Positions 1 through 6,487 of a stretch of 6,679 bases of DNA are shown here, one piece after another. The first letter of the stretch is position 1; each line of letters begins with the position of its first letter. The stretch spans positions 1 through 6,679 of the forward strand of contig USTC01000066.1 of assembly GCA_900557505.1 (NCBI GenBank). The letters are read 5' to 3'. This stretch comes from an uncultured Collinsella sp. Lineage in GTDB: Bacteria > Actinomycetota > Coriobacteriia > Coriobacteriales > Coriobacteriaceae. The position numbers and the translations under genes are program-made. A model generated the notes under the pieces. The model had not been told where the DNA came from. It was given only the letters and a program-made list of their open reading frames with translations, and ran no database searches.

Positions 1-447
1 GAAGACAACGATCTTGCGCATATCGCCCTCGGCGTCGTCGATGCGGCCGACCAGATCGGCAGCCTCGGCCTCGGCCATCAGGCCATCGAGCTCACGAAGG
101 CGCATGCCCAGCAGGTCGGACATTTCCTTCTGCTCCATCTTGGGCTTGAGGTCAAGGAGCTTGATGGCGCGCTCGATGTTCGCCATGCGCTCGGCCTTGG
201 CCTCCTCCTCCTTGGAAATAGCAAAGCGACGGCTACGCAGCAGGCGGGCGGCCTTCTGCATCTTGTCCATCAGCTCTTCGTCATCGTAATCAGCGGCGGC
301 CTCGACGACCTCGGCCTCCTCCTCGGCGGAAACCTCGTCAGCAGCCTCAACCTCGGCAGCTTCGGTCTCCACGGTCTCGACTGCCTCGACCTCGGCAGCC
401 ATGGTCTCGTTCTCGGTCTCGTTCATGATCTCTTCGTTCTCAGACAT
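1..447 (-). CDS. Acidic N-terminal / MarR-like winged-helix protein (3' end off the left edge)
   Basis: This reading frame stays open from the ATG at 447 to the left edge, giving the first 149 residues; the C-terminus is missing. Residues 1-58 are low-complexity and strongly acidic (mostly E, A, V, D). Residues 59-87 form a charged helix rich in K, R and E. Residues 88-149 resemble a MarR-type winged helix: an 'ERAIKLLDL' helix, 'QKEMSDLLGMRLRELDGLM' as the helix-turn-helix, then 'ADLVGRIDDAEGDMRKIVVF' as the wing. The start is supported by AAGGAG about 6 nt upstream. The protein probably binds DNA or RNA, but the acidic tail is not typical of MarR repressors, which are compact proteins of about 150 residues. 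The tail could tune nucleic-acid affinity or bind a partner. I cannot name a target. Whether it shares a transcript with the exporter upstream is unclear; the 152-nt gap argues for its own promoter. Confidence 0.75.
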   Translation of the reverse strand, partial: MSENEEIMNETENETMAAEVEAVETVETEAAEVEAADEVSAEEEAEVVEAAADYDDEELMDKMQKAARLLRSRRFAISKEEEAKAERMANIERAIKLLDLKPKMEQKEMSDLLGMRLRELDGLMAEAEAADLVGRIDDAEGDMRKIVVF

Positions 448-599
448 GAGACTCCTTCTTGGCCCTCTCGGGCATCATCGCCCCATTCGCGGGGCCCGTC
501 GCGCACTCTTTGCGCTTTAAACATTCATGCCTCTCGGCAAAACGTCCATTAGTTTATGGTGTCGCCCGCTAATCTAGCTGCAGAATCTATGTGCACACA
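448..599. other. Intergenic gap with small GC-rich inverted repeats (possible structured leader)
   Basis: This gap lies between two minus-strand genes. Read in the direction of the downstream winged-helix gene it contains GCGC/GCGC (515-512 with 504-501), GCCCC/GGGGC (495-491 with 484-480) and GCCC/GGGC (473-470 with 465-462, enclosing a GAGA tetraloop). An alternative pairing of 483-480 with 473-470 would exclude the last two. The final hairpin ends only a few nt before the AAGGAG ribosome site. I see no convincing terminator after the exporter stop codon and no clear sigma-70 promoter pair. A structured 5' leader is an inference; short GC-rich stems also arise by chance in this composition. 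Confidence 0.35.
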
Positions 600-2015
600 T
601 TAATGCGACATGTGCGACTCGCGGCGAGCGTACACAACCGATACCACAAATCCGACCACGGCAATTACAGCCGCCACACGCACGGCTGCCGCAAATCCAA
701 TCGCCTGGGCAACGTCGGTCGCAACGCCAGCGACGCCTGCAGTCACCGCAGAACTCGAGAGCAGGCCGATAAACAGCGACGGGCCAAACGATGCGGCAAT
801 CATGTTCCACGTGTTGAGCAATGCCGTTCCGTGAGGATGCTCAGCGGCAGGCAGCGTCTCCAAGCCGGCCGTCTGCGAGGGGCTCAGTACCAAACCGACT
901 CCGGCATACACCACAACAGTCAGCGCCACGACAACGCCGATGTTCATGTTTGCCGCCGTCATCGAGATGGCAGTCTGCCCCACGGCAATCAGGGCAAAGC
1001 CGACCGGCAGCAGCGGCCATGCGCCACGGGCGTCCATCACGCGTCCGCCCACAATCGAGGTCACGGCGTTGCAGGCAATTGCCGGCAAAATGAGCAGGCC
1101 CGCAACAAGTGCGGTCATGCCGTATGCGCCCTCAAAATAGAGCGGCAACAAAACGCTCATCGAGAATGTCGTCATCATCGACACCACCACAAGCAGGCAC
1201 GCAGGCCAAAAACGAACGCTCGCCATGGGACGCACGTTAAGCACCGGATGCTCGAGCTTGAGCTGGCGGGCCGCAAACAGGCCGAGCAGCACAATGGCGG
1301 CGAAAAGCGCCACAATGCCGGCAATCAGATTGGTCGAGAACTCGCCTACGGAATACACAAATGCCGTAATACCGGCAGCGAGCAAAACCACCGACAGAAT
1401 ATCAAGCGTGGTGTTCGAACGCTCTCCGACATTCTGGACAAGCTTTACGCCCGCCGCAGCGACCACAATGCCGCCCACCAGCGGCACTACGAACACCGCC
1501 CTCCAGCCAAACAACGTGCACATAAGACCGCTGATCACGGGCCCAAACGCCGGCCCCAGCGTAATGCAGGCACCGCCCAGGCTCAGATACAAACCGAGCT
1601 TCTCGCGCGGGGCGCAAGACAGTACCACGTTCATCATGAGCGGAAACAAGATGCCCGATCCCGCAGCCTGCAGGATACGGCTTGGCAGCAAAACGCTAAA
1701 CGACGGAGCGACCAGGCACAGGACTTCGCCGGCGACCATGCATCCGCATGCGAAAAACAGTAGCTTGCGCGTCGAGAAACGGCCGGACAGAAAGGCCATG
1801 ATGGCCGTAAAGATCGACGTCACGATCATGTAGCCCGAAACGAGCCACTGCGCCGTGGTGGCACTCACCGAAAAGGCCGCCATAATGTCGTGCAACGCCA
1901 CGTTAATGATGTTCTCGTTAAACGCGGCAACAAAGGCTGCAATATACATTACGACGAGAATCGCCGCAGTGGCCGATGGCGCTACTTGAACTTGTTGCTG
2001 AGATTTGCTCCCCAT
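600..2015 (-). CDS. MFS exporter, DHA2 (14-TM, EmrB/QacA-like) family
   Basis: A 471-residue polytopic membrane protein and likely proton-coupled drug or metabolite exporter of the DHA2 branch of the major facilitator superfamily. The first helix carries 'NENIINVALHDI' (residues 33-44), matching the DHA2 motif LDxTIVNVALP, with Asn at the usual Asp position. 'QWLVSGYMI' (56-64) and 'GRFSTRKLLFF' (78-88, motif A region) follow. 'PSRILQAAGSGILFP' (111-125) matches motif B with its Arg. 'GACITLGPAFGPVISG' (148-163) matches motif C, the antiporter signature. The length and spread of hydrophobic segments fit 14 helices. The frame is open further upstream to 2426, but the ATG at 2015 is chosen because GGAAGGA lies 5 nt before it and the family N-terminus begins there; the extension is not MFS-like and crosses the divergent promoter gap. 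It is divergent from a deformylase-LysR pair, so the LysR protein may control it. The substrate cannot be read from sequence. Confidence 0.92.
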   Translation of the reverse strand: MGSKSQQQVQVAPSATAAILVVMYIAAFVAAFNENIINVALHDIMAAFSVSATTAQWLVSGYMIVTSIFTAIMAFLSGRFSTRKLLFFACGCMVAGEVLCLVAPSFSVLLPSRILQAAGSGILFPLMMNVVLSCAPREKLGLYLSLGGACITLGPAFGPVISGLMCTLFGWRAVFVVPLVGGIVVAAAGVKLVQNVGERSNTTLDILSVVLLAAGITAFVYSVGEFSTNLIAGIVALFAAIVLLGLFAARQLKLEHPVLNVRPMASVRFWPACLLVVVSMMTTFSMSVLLPLYFEGAYGMTALVAGLLILPAIACNAVTSIVGGRVMDARGAWPLLPVGFALIAVGQTAISMTAANMNIGVVVALTVVVYAGVGLVLSPSQTAGLETLPAAEHPHGTALLNTWNMIAASFGPSLFIGLLSSSAVTAGVAGVATDVAQAIGFAAAVRVAAVIAVVGFVVSVVYARRESHMSH

Positions 2016-2061
2016 GCATTTCCTTCCTCTTGGAACGACAGTCGCATCGCCCCAGAGGGAC

Positions 2062-2090
2062 AGTCCAGGGCGAAAAATGAGCCCTAGACT
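2062..2090 (-). promoter_or_regulatory. Inverted repeat / leader hairpin upstream of the exporter
   Basis: Two 10-nt arms (2062-2071 and 2081-2090) around a 9-nt A-rich spacer: AGTCCAGGGC and GCCCTAGACT, complementary at 9 of 10 positions. The single mismatch is C-A on the plus strand but becomes U-G in the exporter mRNA, so all ten positions pair in that transcript. The repeat ends 46 nt before the exporter ATG. It could be an RNA hairpin in the 5' leader or a dyad operator for a dimeric regulator such as the nearby LysR protein. The sequence alone does not decide between them. Confidence 0.5.
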
Positions 2091-2208
2091 TACGCCAGAC
2101 GCCGTACACGACGAATCTGGCAACATGGTCCAACGTCGAAAGATTGTAACGCGGACGCACAGCTTTCCTTCCGCGCTATTATTAAAAGTCCACGAAAGCA
2201 TAAGACCT

Positions 2209-2214
2209 AAGGAG
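2209..2214 (+). promoter_or_regulatory. Ribosome binding site of the deformylase
   Basis: AAGGAG, six nt before the ATG at 2221. It selects this start over the longer open frame that extends back to 2005, and over the internal ATG at 2236. Confidence 0.8.
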
Positions 2215-2220
2215 CCCGCC

Positions 2221-2631
2221 ATGATTAAGCCCATCATGAAATCCGAGTTCTTTTTGCGTCTGCCTTCCGAAGACGCGGGACCCGACGATGCCGCAACCGG
2301 GCAGGATCTCCTGGATACACTCCACGAGCATGAGCGCGAGTGCGTGGGCCTCGCCGCCAACATGATCGGCGTGCGCAAACGCATCATCTGCGTAAAGGAC
2401 GGCAACAGGACACTCCTGATGTACAACCCTCAAATTCTTGAGCAGGTCAATGCCTATCAGACGAGCGAAGGATGCCTCTCGCTGATCGGCGAGCGTCCCT
2501 GTACCCGCTATCGCCGCATTAAGGTTGAGTATTTGGACGAGAACTTCGTCCACCGCATCAAAAACTTCTCGGGCTACACCGCCGAAATCATCCAGCACGA
2601 AATCGACCACTGCAACGGCGTTGTGGTTTAG
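2221..2631 (+). CDS. def: Peptide deformylase, short variant type
   Basis: A 136-residue metalloenzyme of the polypeptide deformylase family, which removes the formyl group from the N-terminal methionine of nascent proteins. Three family motifs are present in order: 'GLAANMIG' (43-50) for motif 1 (GxGxAAxQ), 'EGCLS' (83-87) with metal ligand Cys85, and 'QHEIDHCNG' (125-133) with ligands His126 and His130 and catalytic Glu127. Motif 1 has Asn47 where classical enzymes have Gln, the residue that helps stabilise the reaction intermediate. The same AANMIG form recurs in a group of short deformylase homologues from Firmicutes and other gut anaerobes, as I recall, so it is probably a subfamily trait and not decay. 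The protein is shorter than E. coli Def (about 168 residues) and ends right after the HEIDH helix. It is 36 nt upstream of the LysR gene and probably co-transcribed with it. No fmt gene is nearby, so this may be a second, non-housekeeping copy. Confidence 0.88.
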   Translation: MIKPIMKSEFFLRLPSEDAGPDDAATGQDLLDTLHEHERECVGLAANMIGVRKRIICVKDGNRTLLMYNPQILEQVNAYQTSEGCLSLIGERPCTRYRRIKVEYLDENFVHRIKNFSGYTAEIIQHEIDHCNGVVV

Positions 2632-2655
2632 GCCACCTGCCAAAATGAGGGTACC

Positions 2656-2665
2656 GGAGGCCTCC
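2656..2665. promoter_or_regulatory. Perfect 10-bp palindrome covering the LysR ribosome site
   Basis: GGAGGCCTCC reads the same on both strands, and its left half, GGAGG, is the Shine-Dalgarno site of the LysR gene, 7 nt before the ATG at 2668. With no spacer it cannot close as a full intramolecular hairpin, so a protein dimer site is more plausible than RNA sequestration. It may be a coincidence. Confidence 0.35.
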
Positions 2666-2667
2666 CT

Positions 2668-3591
2668 ATGGATATCAACCGCTTTGGCGAATTCGCCATC
2701 TTAGCGCAGTCACGCACGTTTCTTGATGCGGCGGAACTGCTTTTCATGTCGCAATCAACCCTCTCCAAGCACATCATGGCAATGGAGCACGAACTCGGCT
2801 GCAAGCTCATCGATCGAAGCCAGCGCCACGTAACACTCACCGCGCAAGGTGAAGCGCTCCTCCCCTATGCGCAAAAAATTGCGACGCTTCAGCACCGCTA
2901 TCTTGCCGCCATTCAAATAGGCGCAGGTGAGCCGCTCGAGCACCTCACCGTCGGTTCTATCCCCATTATGGCCCCTTATGGGATCACGGACGCCGTCATC
3001 GATTTTCAGCAGGCGAACCCCTCATATTCTGTCGAGCTCATCGAGGGCGAGGGCGACACACTCAAGCGCATGCTCCTGCACGAGGACATTGACCTGGCCT
3101 TCATCCGTGACGGCGGCGCCATCGAGCCGGAGTTCAAAAAGATTCCCTTTACGACCGACCGGCTCGTGGCCGTCCTTCCGCTCGACCATCCGCTCGCCGA
3201 ACGTGACGCCGTTGAGATAGACGACCTTATCGACGAGAATTTCCTCATGCTTCCCCAAGGCTCGTTCGTAAGCGAGCTCGTCCTTTCCCTTTGTCGCGAA
3301 GCTGAATTTGGCCCACGTGTTACGTTCACCGGCAAACGAGCCGAGAACATCATCTCCCTTGTCGCGCGCGGCGCCGGCGTCTCATTCCTCATGCGCAAGC
3401 CGGCGGAATCGCTTGCCAGCGGAAAGGTAGCCCTGGTGCCGCTTGAGCCCGCGACGACCTCCGAGGTCAGGCTCTACCTCAAGCGGAACGCCGCGCACTC
3501 GCAGGCGGTCGTCTCGTTCATCGGCTTCCTCCCCTACCGTCAGCTCCTGCAGGGCGACCGTACATCTTCCACCGCGGCACGACCGTCATAA
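2668..3591 (+). CDS. LysR-family transcriptional regulator
   Basis: A 307-residue cytoplasmic DNA-binding regulator of usual LysR length. Residues 1-60 are the winged helix-turn-helix: 'FAILAQSRTFLDAAELLFMSQSTLSKHI' carries the pattern typical of the family, followed by 'ELGCKLIDRSQRHVTLTAQGEALL' (43-65). A linker helix spans about 63-85. Residues 90-293 match the two-lobed periplasmic-binding-like effector domain ('LTVGSIPIMAPYGI', 'IDLAFIRDG', 'LVAVLPLDHPLA', 'SLVARGAGVSFLMR'). The start has GGAGG 7 nt upstream. It sits 36 nt behind the deformylase gene, and both are divergent from the MFS exporter. LysR proteins usually control a divergent or adjacent gene, so the exporter and the deformylase-LysR transcript itself are the likely targets. 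The effector is unknown. The gene ends 62 nt before a strong terminator. Confidence 0.93.
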   Translation: MDINRFGEFAILAQSRTFLDAAELLFMSQSTLSKHIMAMEHELGCKLIDRSQRHVTLTAQGEALLPYAQKIATLQHRYLAAIQIGAGEPLEHLTVGSIPIMAPYGITDAVIDFQQANPSYSVELIEGEGDTLKRMLLHEDIDLAFIRDGGAIEPEFKKIPFTTDRLVAVLPLDHPLAERDAVEIDDLIDENFLMLPQGSFVSELVLSLCREAEFGPRVTFTGKRAENIISLVARGAGVSFLMRKPAESLASGKVALVPLEPATTSEVRLYLKRNAAHSQAVVSFIGFLPYRQLLQGDRTSSTAARPS

Positions 3592-3653
3592 TCCCCGCTG
3601 CTCCACAACCGCAGACCTGTGTCCGCAAACACGCTGACAACGGCACATAATAC

Positions 3654-3694
3654 AAATATGCCTCGGGCGGCACGTCGCCGTCCGAGGCATATTT
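3654..3694. terminator. Bidirectional rho-independent terminator
   Basis: Thirteen perfectly complementary positions (3654-3666 with 3682-3694), extended by five inner pairs (3667-3671 with 3677-3681) around a 5-nt loop, ACGTC. The outer part is A/T-rich, so each strand gives a T-rich exit: ATATTTAGTT on the plus strand and ATATTTGTATTAT on the minus strand. It lies between the converging LysR and PTS genes and can serve both. One inner pair is G-U in plus-strand RNA and C-A in minus-strand RNA, so the stem is slightly stronger for the LysR transcript. Confidence 0.9.
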
Positions 3695-3714
3695 AGTTAA
3701 AGTGCGCAGAAAGA

Positions 3715-5157
3715 CTAGTCCACCGAGATGCTGAGTGCCTTACCGCCCTCGTCCTTCTTGGTACCGATCACCATAGCGGCGACAAGAGCCAGAACGAAAG
3801 CGACCACACCGGAGATGACAAGGCCGATAAAGCCCGTGTCGATGCCGGCAGGGTTAATAAAGCTCGGGAAACCGAGCGGGCCGGAGGCGCCGAAGGCATA
3901 GAGCTTGGCACCCATGAGGCCGGCAATGGCGCCGCCTACACCAGCGGAAATAAAGGTTGCCCACATAAGGCGCTTACGCGGCAGCAAGATGGCGTAAAGC
4001 GCAGGCTCGTTGACACCGAAAATCGAAGAGACAAGGGCGGGAATGTTGACGGCAGCATTTTCCTCGGAGTCCTTGGTTCGGATGATCATGCCAAGCACAG
4101 CGCCGGCGATGGCACAACCGCCTGCATACACGAGCGGGTTAATGAGGTCATAGCCGTAGGTTGCGACATCGAGGAACCACAGCGGGATGATACCCCAGTG
4201 CAGGCCGAACATGACGAGCAGGCTCCAGAACGTGCCGATGACGAAGCCGGCGATGGCGGGTTGGAAGTTGATGAGCATCAGAATGATCTGGGCAACGATG
4301 TTGGAGAGGACCGTCATGACCGGACCGACCACAAGCAGGCCAAGGATGCCGCAAATGAGGAGCGTCAGGATGTTGGAGAAGAACGAGCTCACAAGCGCGG
4401 GCAGCGCGTTAGAAAGGGCCTTGTGTACCTTGGAGGCAATCCAGACGATAAAGATCGCAGGCAGAATCGTCGATGAGTAATTCTGCATGATCAGCGGGAT
4501 GCCAAAAATATCACCGTAGACATTGGACTCGAAGACCGTGCCGGCGCCGAGCGTGTAGAGCGGATCTCCGCCCATAAGGCCAACGAGCGTCGGGTAGACG
4601 AGGATACCACCGAGCGCCATTCCCATAACGGGCTTAAGTCCGAACTTCTTGGCCGACGTCCAGCCAATGATTAGCGGAAAGTAATAGAAGACCGAATCTC
4701 CGATTGCCGAGAGCGTCACATAGGTATTGCTGTCCTTGGCAAGCCAACCGGCAACCGTGCAGAGCGCGAGCATCGACTTGATAAAGCCACCGGCCATAAG
4801 CACGCCAAGAACCGGCTGCAGAATCTCGGAAATGATGGCGAGCAGGCGCGAGAACGGATCGCCCTTCTTGACATTGTCGCCCTCATCGATATCGAGCGCG
4901 GGCTTGGTGTCGAACCCGCCAATCTGAACAAGGTCGTTGTAGACAGCCTCGACAGTGGCACCAATCACGACCTGATACTGTCCGCCAGCCTGGATGACGT
5001 CAACGACGCCCTTCGTCGCCTTAAGTTCATTGGTCTGGGCAAGTGATTCATCCTTGAGGTGGAAGCGGAGACGCGTAATGCAGTGGCTCACGTCTAACAC
5101 ATTGTCTCGACCACCGACCTTTGTGATGATTTCATCGCAAAGCTTCTGGTATTTCAT
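3715..5157 (-). CDS. PTS sugar permease EIIBC, glucose/beta-glucoside superfamily
   Basis: A 480-residue membrane protein that imports a sugar and phosphorylates it in the phosphoenolpyruvate phosphotransferase system. EIIB is N-terminal (about 1-80), with the phosphorylated Cys26 in 'DVSHCITRLRFHLKD' and a second conserved stretch 'VVDVIQAGGQYQVVIG' (51-66). A charged linker (82-102) leads to the membrane EIIC domain (103-466), which carries 'GLHWGIIP' (318-325, His320) and 'GVNEPALY' (381-388, the family's GITEP-like motif with Glu384). The protein ends at residue 480 without an EIIA domain, so phosphate must come from an EIIA encoded elsewhere, as for MurP, TreB or AscF. Sequence does not fix the sugar among beta-glucosides, trehalose, sucrose and MurNAc. 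The ATG at 5157 is chosen because AAGGAG lies 6 nt upstream and EIIB proteins begin there; the frame stays open to 5454 but that part is not EIIB-like. It follows two ceramidase-like genes on the same strand and is probably the last gene of that transcript. Confidence 0.93.
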   Translation of the reverse strand: MKYQKLCDEIITKVGGRDNVLDVSHCITRLRFHLKDESLAQTNELKATKGVVDVIQAGGQYQVVIGATVEAVYNDLVQIGGFDTKPALDIDEGDNVKKGDPFSRLLAIISEILQPVLGVLMAGGFIKSMLALCTVAGWLAKDSNTYVTLSAIGDSVFYYFPLIIGWTSAKKFGLKPVMGMALGGILVYPTLVGLMGGDPLYTLGAGTVFESNVYGDIFGIPLIMQNYSSTILPAIFIVWIASKVHKALSNALPALVSSFFSNILTLLICGILGLLVVGPVMTVLSNIVAQIILMLINFQPAIAGFVIGTFWSLLVMFGLHWGIIPLWFLDVATYGYDLINPLVYAGGCAIAGAVLGMIIRTKDSEENAAVNIPALVSSIFGVNEPALYAILLPRKRLMWATFISAGVGGAIAGLMGAKLYAFGASGPLGFPSFINPAGIDTGFIGLVISGVVAFVLALVAAMVIGTKKDEGGKALSISVD

Positions 5158-5350
5158 GGAATTCTCCTTTTTCTGAGCGGGGTATAGCATCGATTTCAGG
5201 CCTCCGTAGTCGACGTGGGAGGGCAAGGAACCCGCTTCCCCCTTTGTAATCCGCGGACGCACGTACGCCCGGGATGGGAAACGGCAGAGAAGATGGAAGA
5301 TGCCGATCACATGGCAGGGAGCCTCATTGGCCCATGTCACGCAATCAGGT
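5158..5350 (-). promoter_or_regulatory. 193-nt gap before the PTS gene; weak internal promoter and hairpin candidates
   Basis: No gene is supported here. In the direction of the PTS gene, an extended -10-like TGCTATACC lies at 5189-5181, partly overlapped by an operator-like TGAAATCGATGCTA (5198-5185) centred on ATCGAT, which resembles LacI/GalR-type half-sites. A six-bp inverted repeat (ACATGG at 5309-5314 with CCATGT at 5332-5337) lies just after the stop codon of the preceding gene but lacks a following T-tract, so it is not a convincing terminator. An internal promoter is possible. No BglG-type antiterminator sequence was recognised. Confidence 0.25.
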
Positions 5351-6469
5351 CTACAGACGCGAATCTGCTGCGCCGAGAAGTCTCGTCGTCTGGCAGAACT
5401 TGTCACACAGACGTTCCGGTTCGCCCTGGGGAATCTGAGTACGCTCGGTCTCAAAGGAGAGGCCGTACTCGCGTGCCGGAAGGAAATACTCGAAATAGCC
5501 GTTGGTGTAACCGCAAACTATTCCCTCGACCGGGCATTCGCGCTTCATGCGAATACCCAGGTCGCTGCCGAGCTCACTCGGGAACACAAAGAGATGCAGG
5601 CCGCCCAAACTGATGACGGCACACTTAAGCGTGAGCGAAAAGTCGTCATGGGCAACGGTGTGATAGAACGTCTGAGGCTCGATGCGGTCGAGAACGACCT
5701 CGCGATCGAGCTTGATCTGGGAAATCGCCTCGGCAAGACCGGTCGAAACGCGCTCGACCTCGGGAATGCCGCGTCCCTGGCGAAAATTGCGGTCGCTACA
5801 GTCGCCAGCAGCACCGACGACCATGGCCGGATAGTAACCAAGACTCTGAGCGAGCTTTTTGCCGGTAAGACCGGCGAGTTCGCTCGTGAGCTCCGTGCAG
5901 TCGGGTCCGACGCAAGCGGAATGCACCGCCCAGTTCACAAAGCCCGCAAATGGCTTGCCTTCGGTATCGAAGAACGATACGACAATGACCTCATTGTCGG
6001 CGAGTTCACCTGGGATGATGCGGTTGTCGTAGAAACCGGTGATGACCTGCTTGCCCAAGCGACAAATCGCGGGCTGTGCGTTGGCGCGGCACTCCTCAAA
6101 GCATTGGCAAATGGTATCGAGGAACCAGCGGTAGTAGTTCTCGTCGAATTTTCCCGTCCACCAGCTGCGGTGGTAAGCGACGATTGAAGTATGGTCGTGC
6201 GTCGCCGAGAGCAAAACGCAGTCACGGTCGATTCCATAGCGCTCGGCGAGCATTGTCTTGACTTCCTCGGCCATGCTTTCCTCGAACTCGAGGACATCGG
6301 CATTAAAAAGAAACACTTCACGTTCGCCTTGCTGGAAGAGGATGGCGTTGGCGAAGACGTCATCATGGACGCCCGTCGCAGGTTCAAGACGGTTGGGAAG
6401 ATTGCGGTAGCCAATCAGGTAGATGTCGCCCTGTGGGGTAATTTTGCGGCGCGCGTGTCCAATGTTCAT
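5351..6469 (-). CDS. Neutral-ceramidase-like zinc hydrolase, cytoplasmic, substrate unknown
   Basis: A complete 372-residue protein related to the N-terminal catalytic domain of neutral/alkaline non-lysosomal ceramidases, zinc-dependent amide hydrolases. Family landmarks appear in order: an N-terminal 'GHARRKITP' strand; 'LLSATHDHTS' (87-96) for the usual STHTHSGP, with His91 and His93; 'VNWAVHSACVG' (178-188) with His183; 'VVGAAGDCSDR' (217-227) for the usual GNVGDxSP; 'FVFPSELGSD' (294-303) with Glu299 for the usual PGE; and 'TNGYFEYFLPAREY' (322-335) with Tyr328. His91, His183, Glu299 and Tyr328 line up with the zinc ligands of known ceramidases, as judged by eye. It is much shorter than secreted ceramidases (about 650 residues or more), lacks their C-terminal Ig-like domain and has no signal peptide, so it should be cytoplasmic. 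The start has AAGGAG 7 nt upstream. It follows a homologous gene by 18 nt and precedes a PTS permease, which points to hydrolysis of an amide or ester on an imported sugar; true ceramide is unlikely. Confidence 0.75.
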   Translation of the reverse strand: MNIGHARRKITPQGDIYLIGYRNLPNRLEPATGVHDDVFANAILFQQGEREVFLFNADVLEFEESMAEEVKTMLAERYGIDRDCVLLSATHDHTSIVAYHRSWWTGKFDENYYRWFLDTICQCFEECRANAQPAICRLGKQVITGFYDNRIIPGELADNEVIVVSFFDTEGKPFAGFVNWAVHSACVGPDCTELTSELAGLTGKKLAQSLGYYPAMVVGAAGDCSDRNFRQGRGIPEVERVSTGLAEAISQIKLDREVVLDRIEPQTFYHTVAHDDFSLTLKCAVISLGGLHLFVFPSELGSDLGIRMKRECPVEGIVCGYTNGYFEYFLPAREYGLSFETERTQIPQGEPERLCDKFCQTTRLLGAADSRL

Positions 6470-6487
6470 GCACGTTCTCCTTCTGTG

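Larger units (their letters stand above)
2016..2220. promoter_or_regulatory. Divergent promoter region between exporter and deformylase
   Basis: This 205-nt gap must carry the start signals for both directions. On the plus strand TATTAT at 2177-2182 is a 5-of-6 match to a -10 box, about 39 nt before the deformylase ATG. On the minus strand TACAAT (2148-2143) is also a 5-of-6 match and would give the exporter a leader of roughly 120 nt. Neither has a good -35 at 16-18 nt, so an activator may be needed or the boxes may be fortuitous. A large inverted repeat lies inside the predicted exporter leader (separate entry). Confidence 0.4.

Noticed and set aside
591..1763. Long plus-strand open frame (390 codons) opposite the exporter
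   Set aside because: It is antisense to a clear membrane transporter. Its translation is rich in H, R, Q and N with no domain, and its ATG has no ribosome site. It reflects codon bias of the real gene.
2016..2426. N-terminal extension of the MFS exporter
   Set aside because: It would run through the divergent promoter gap and into the antisense strand of the deformylase. The ATG at 2015 has GGAAGGA and the expected family N-terminus.
5185..5198. CcpA-type catabolite (cre) site before the PTS gene
   Set aside because: It misses the consensus at two positions, and CcpA is not expected if the host is actinobacterial. It is kept only as a weak operator-like element.
5309..5337. Terminator after the complete ceramidase-like gene
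   Set aside because: The stem is only six pairs with a 17-nt loop and no T-tract follows in the direction of transcription.
5158..5454. N-terminal extension of the PTS permease
   Set aside because: The frame is open but would overlap the end of the upstream gene, and its translation is unlike EIIB. The ATG at 5157 has a proper ribosome site and begins a standard EIIB domain.
5300..6187. Plus-strand open frame (295 codons) opposite the ceramidase-like gene
   Set aside because: The minus strand carries recognisable zinc-hydrolase motifs and a good ribosome site. The plus-strand translation has no recognisable domain and starts without a ribosome site.
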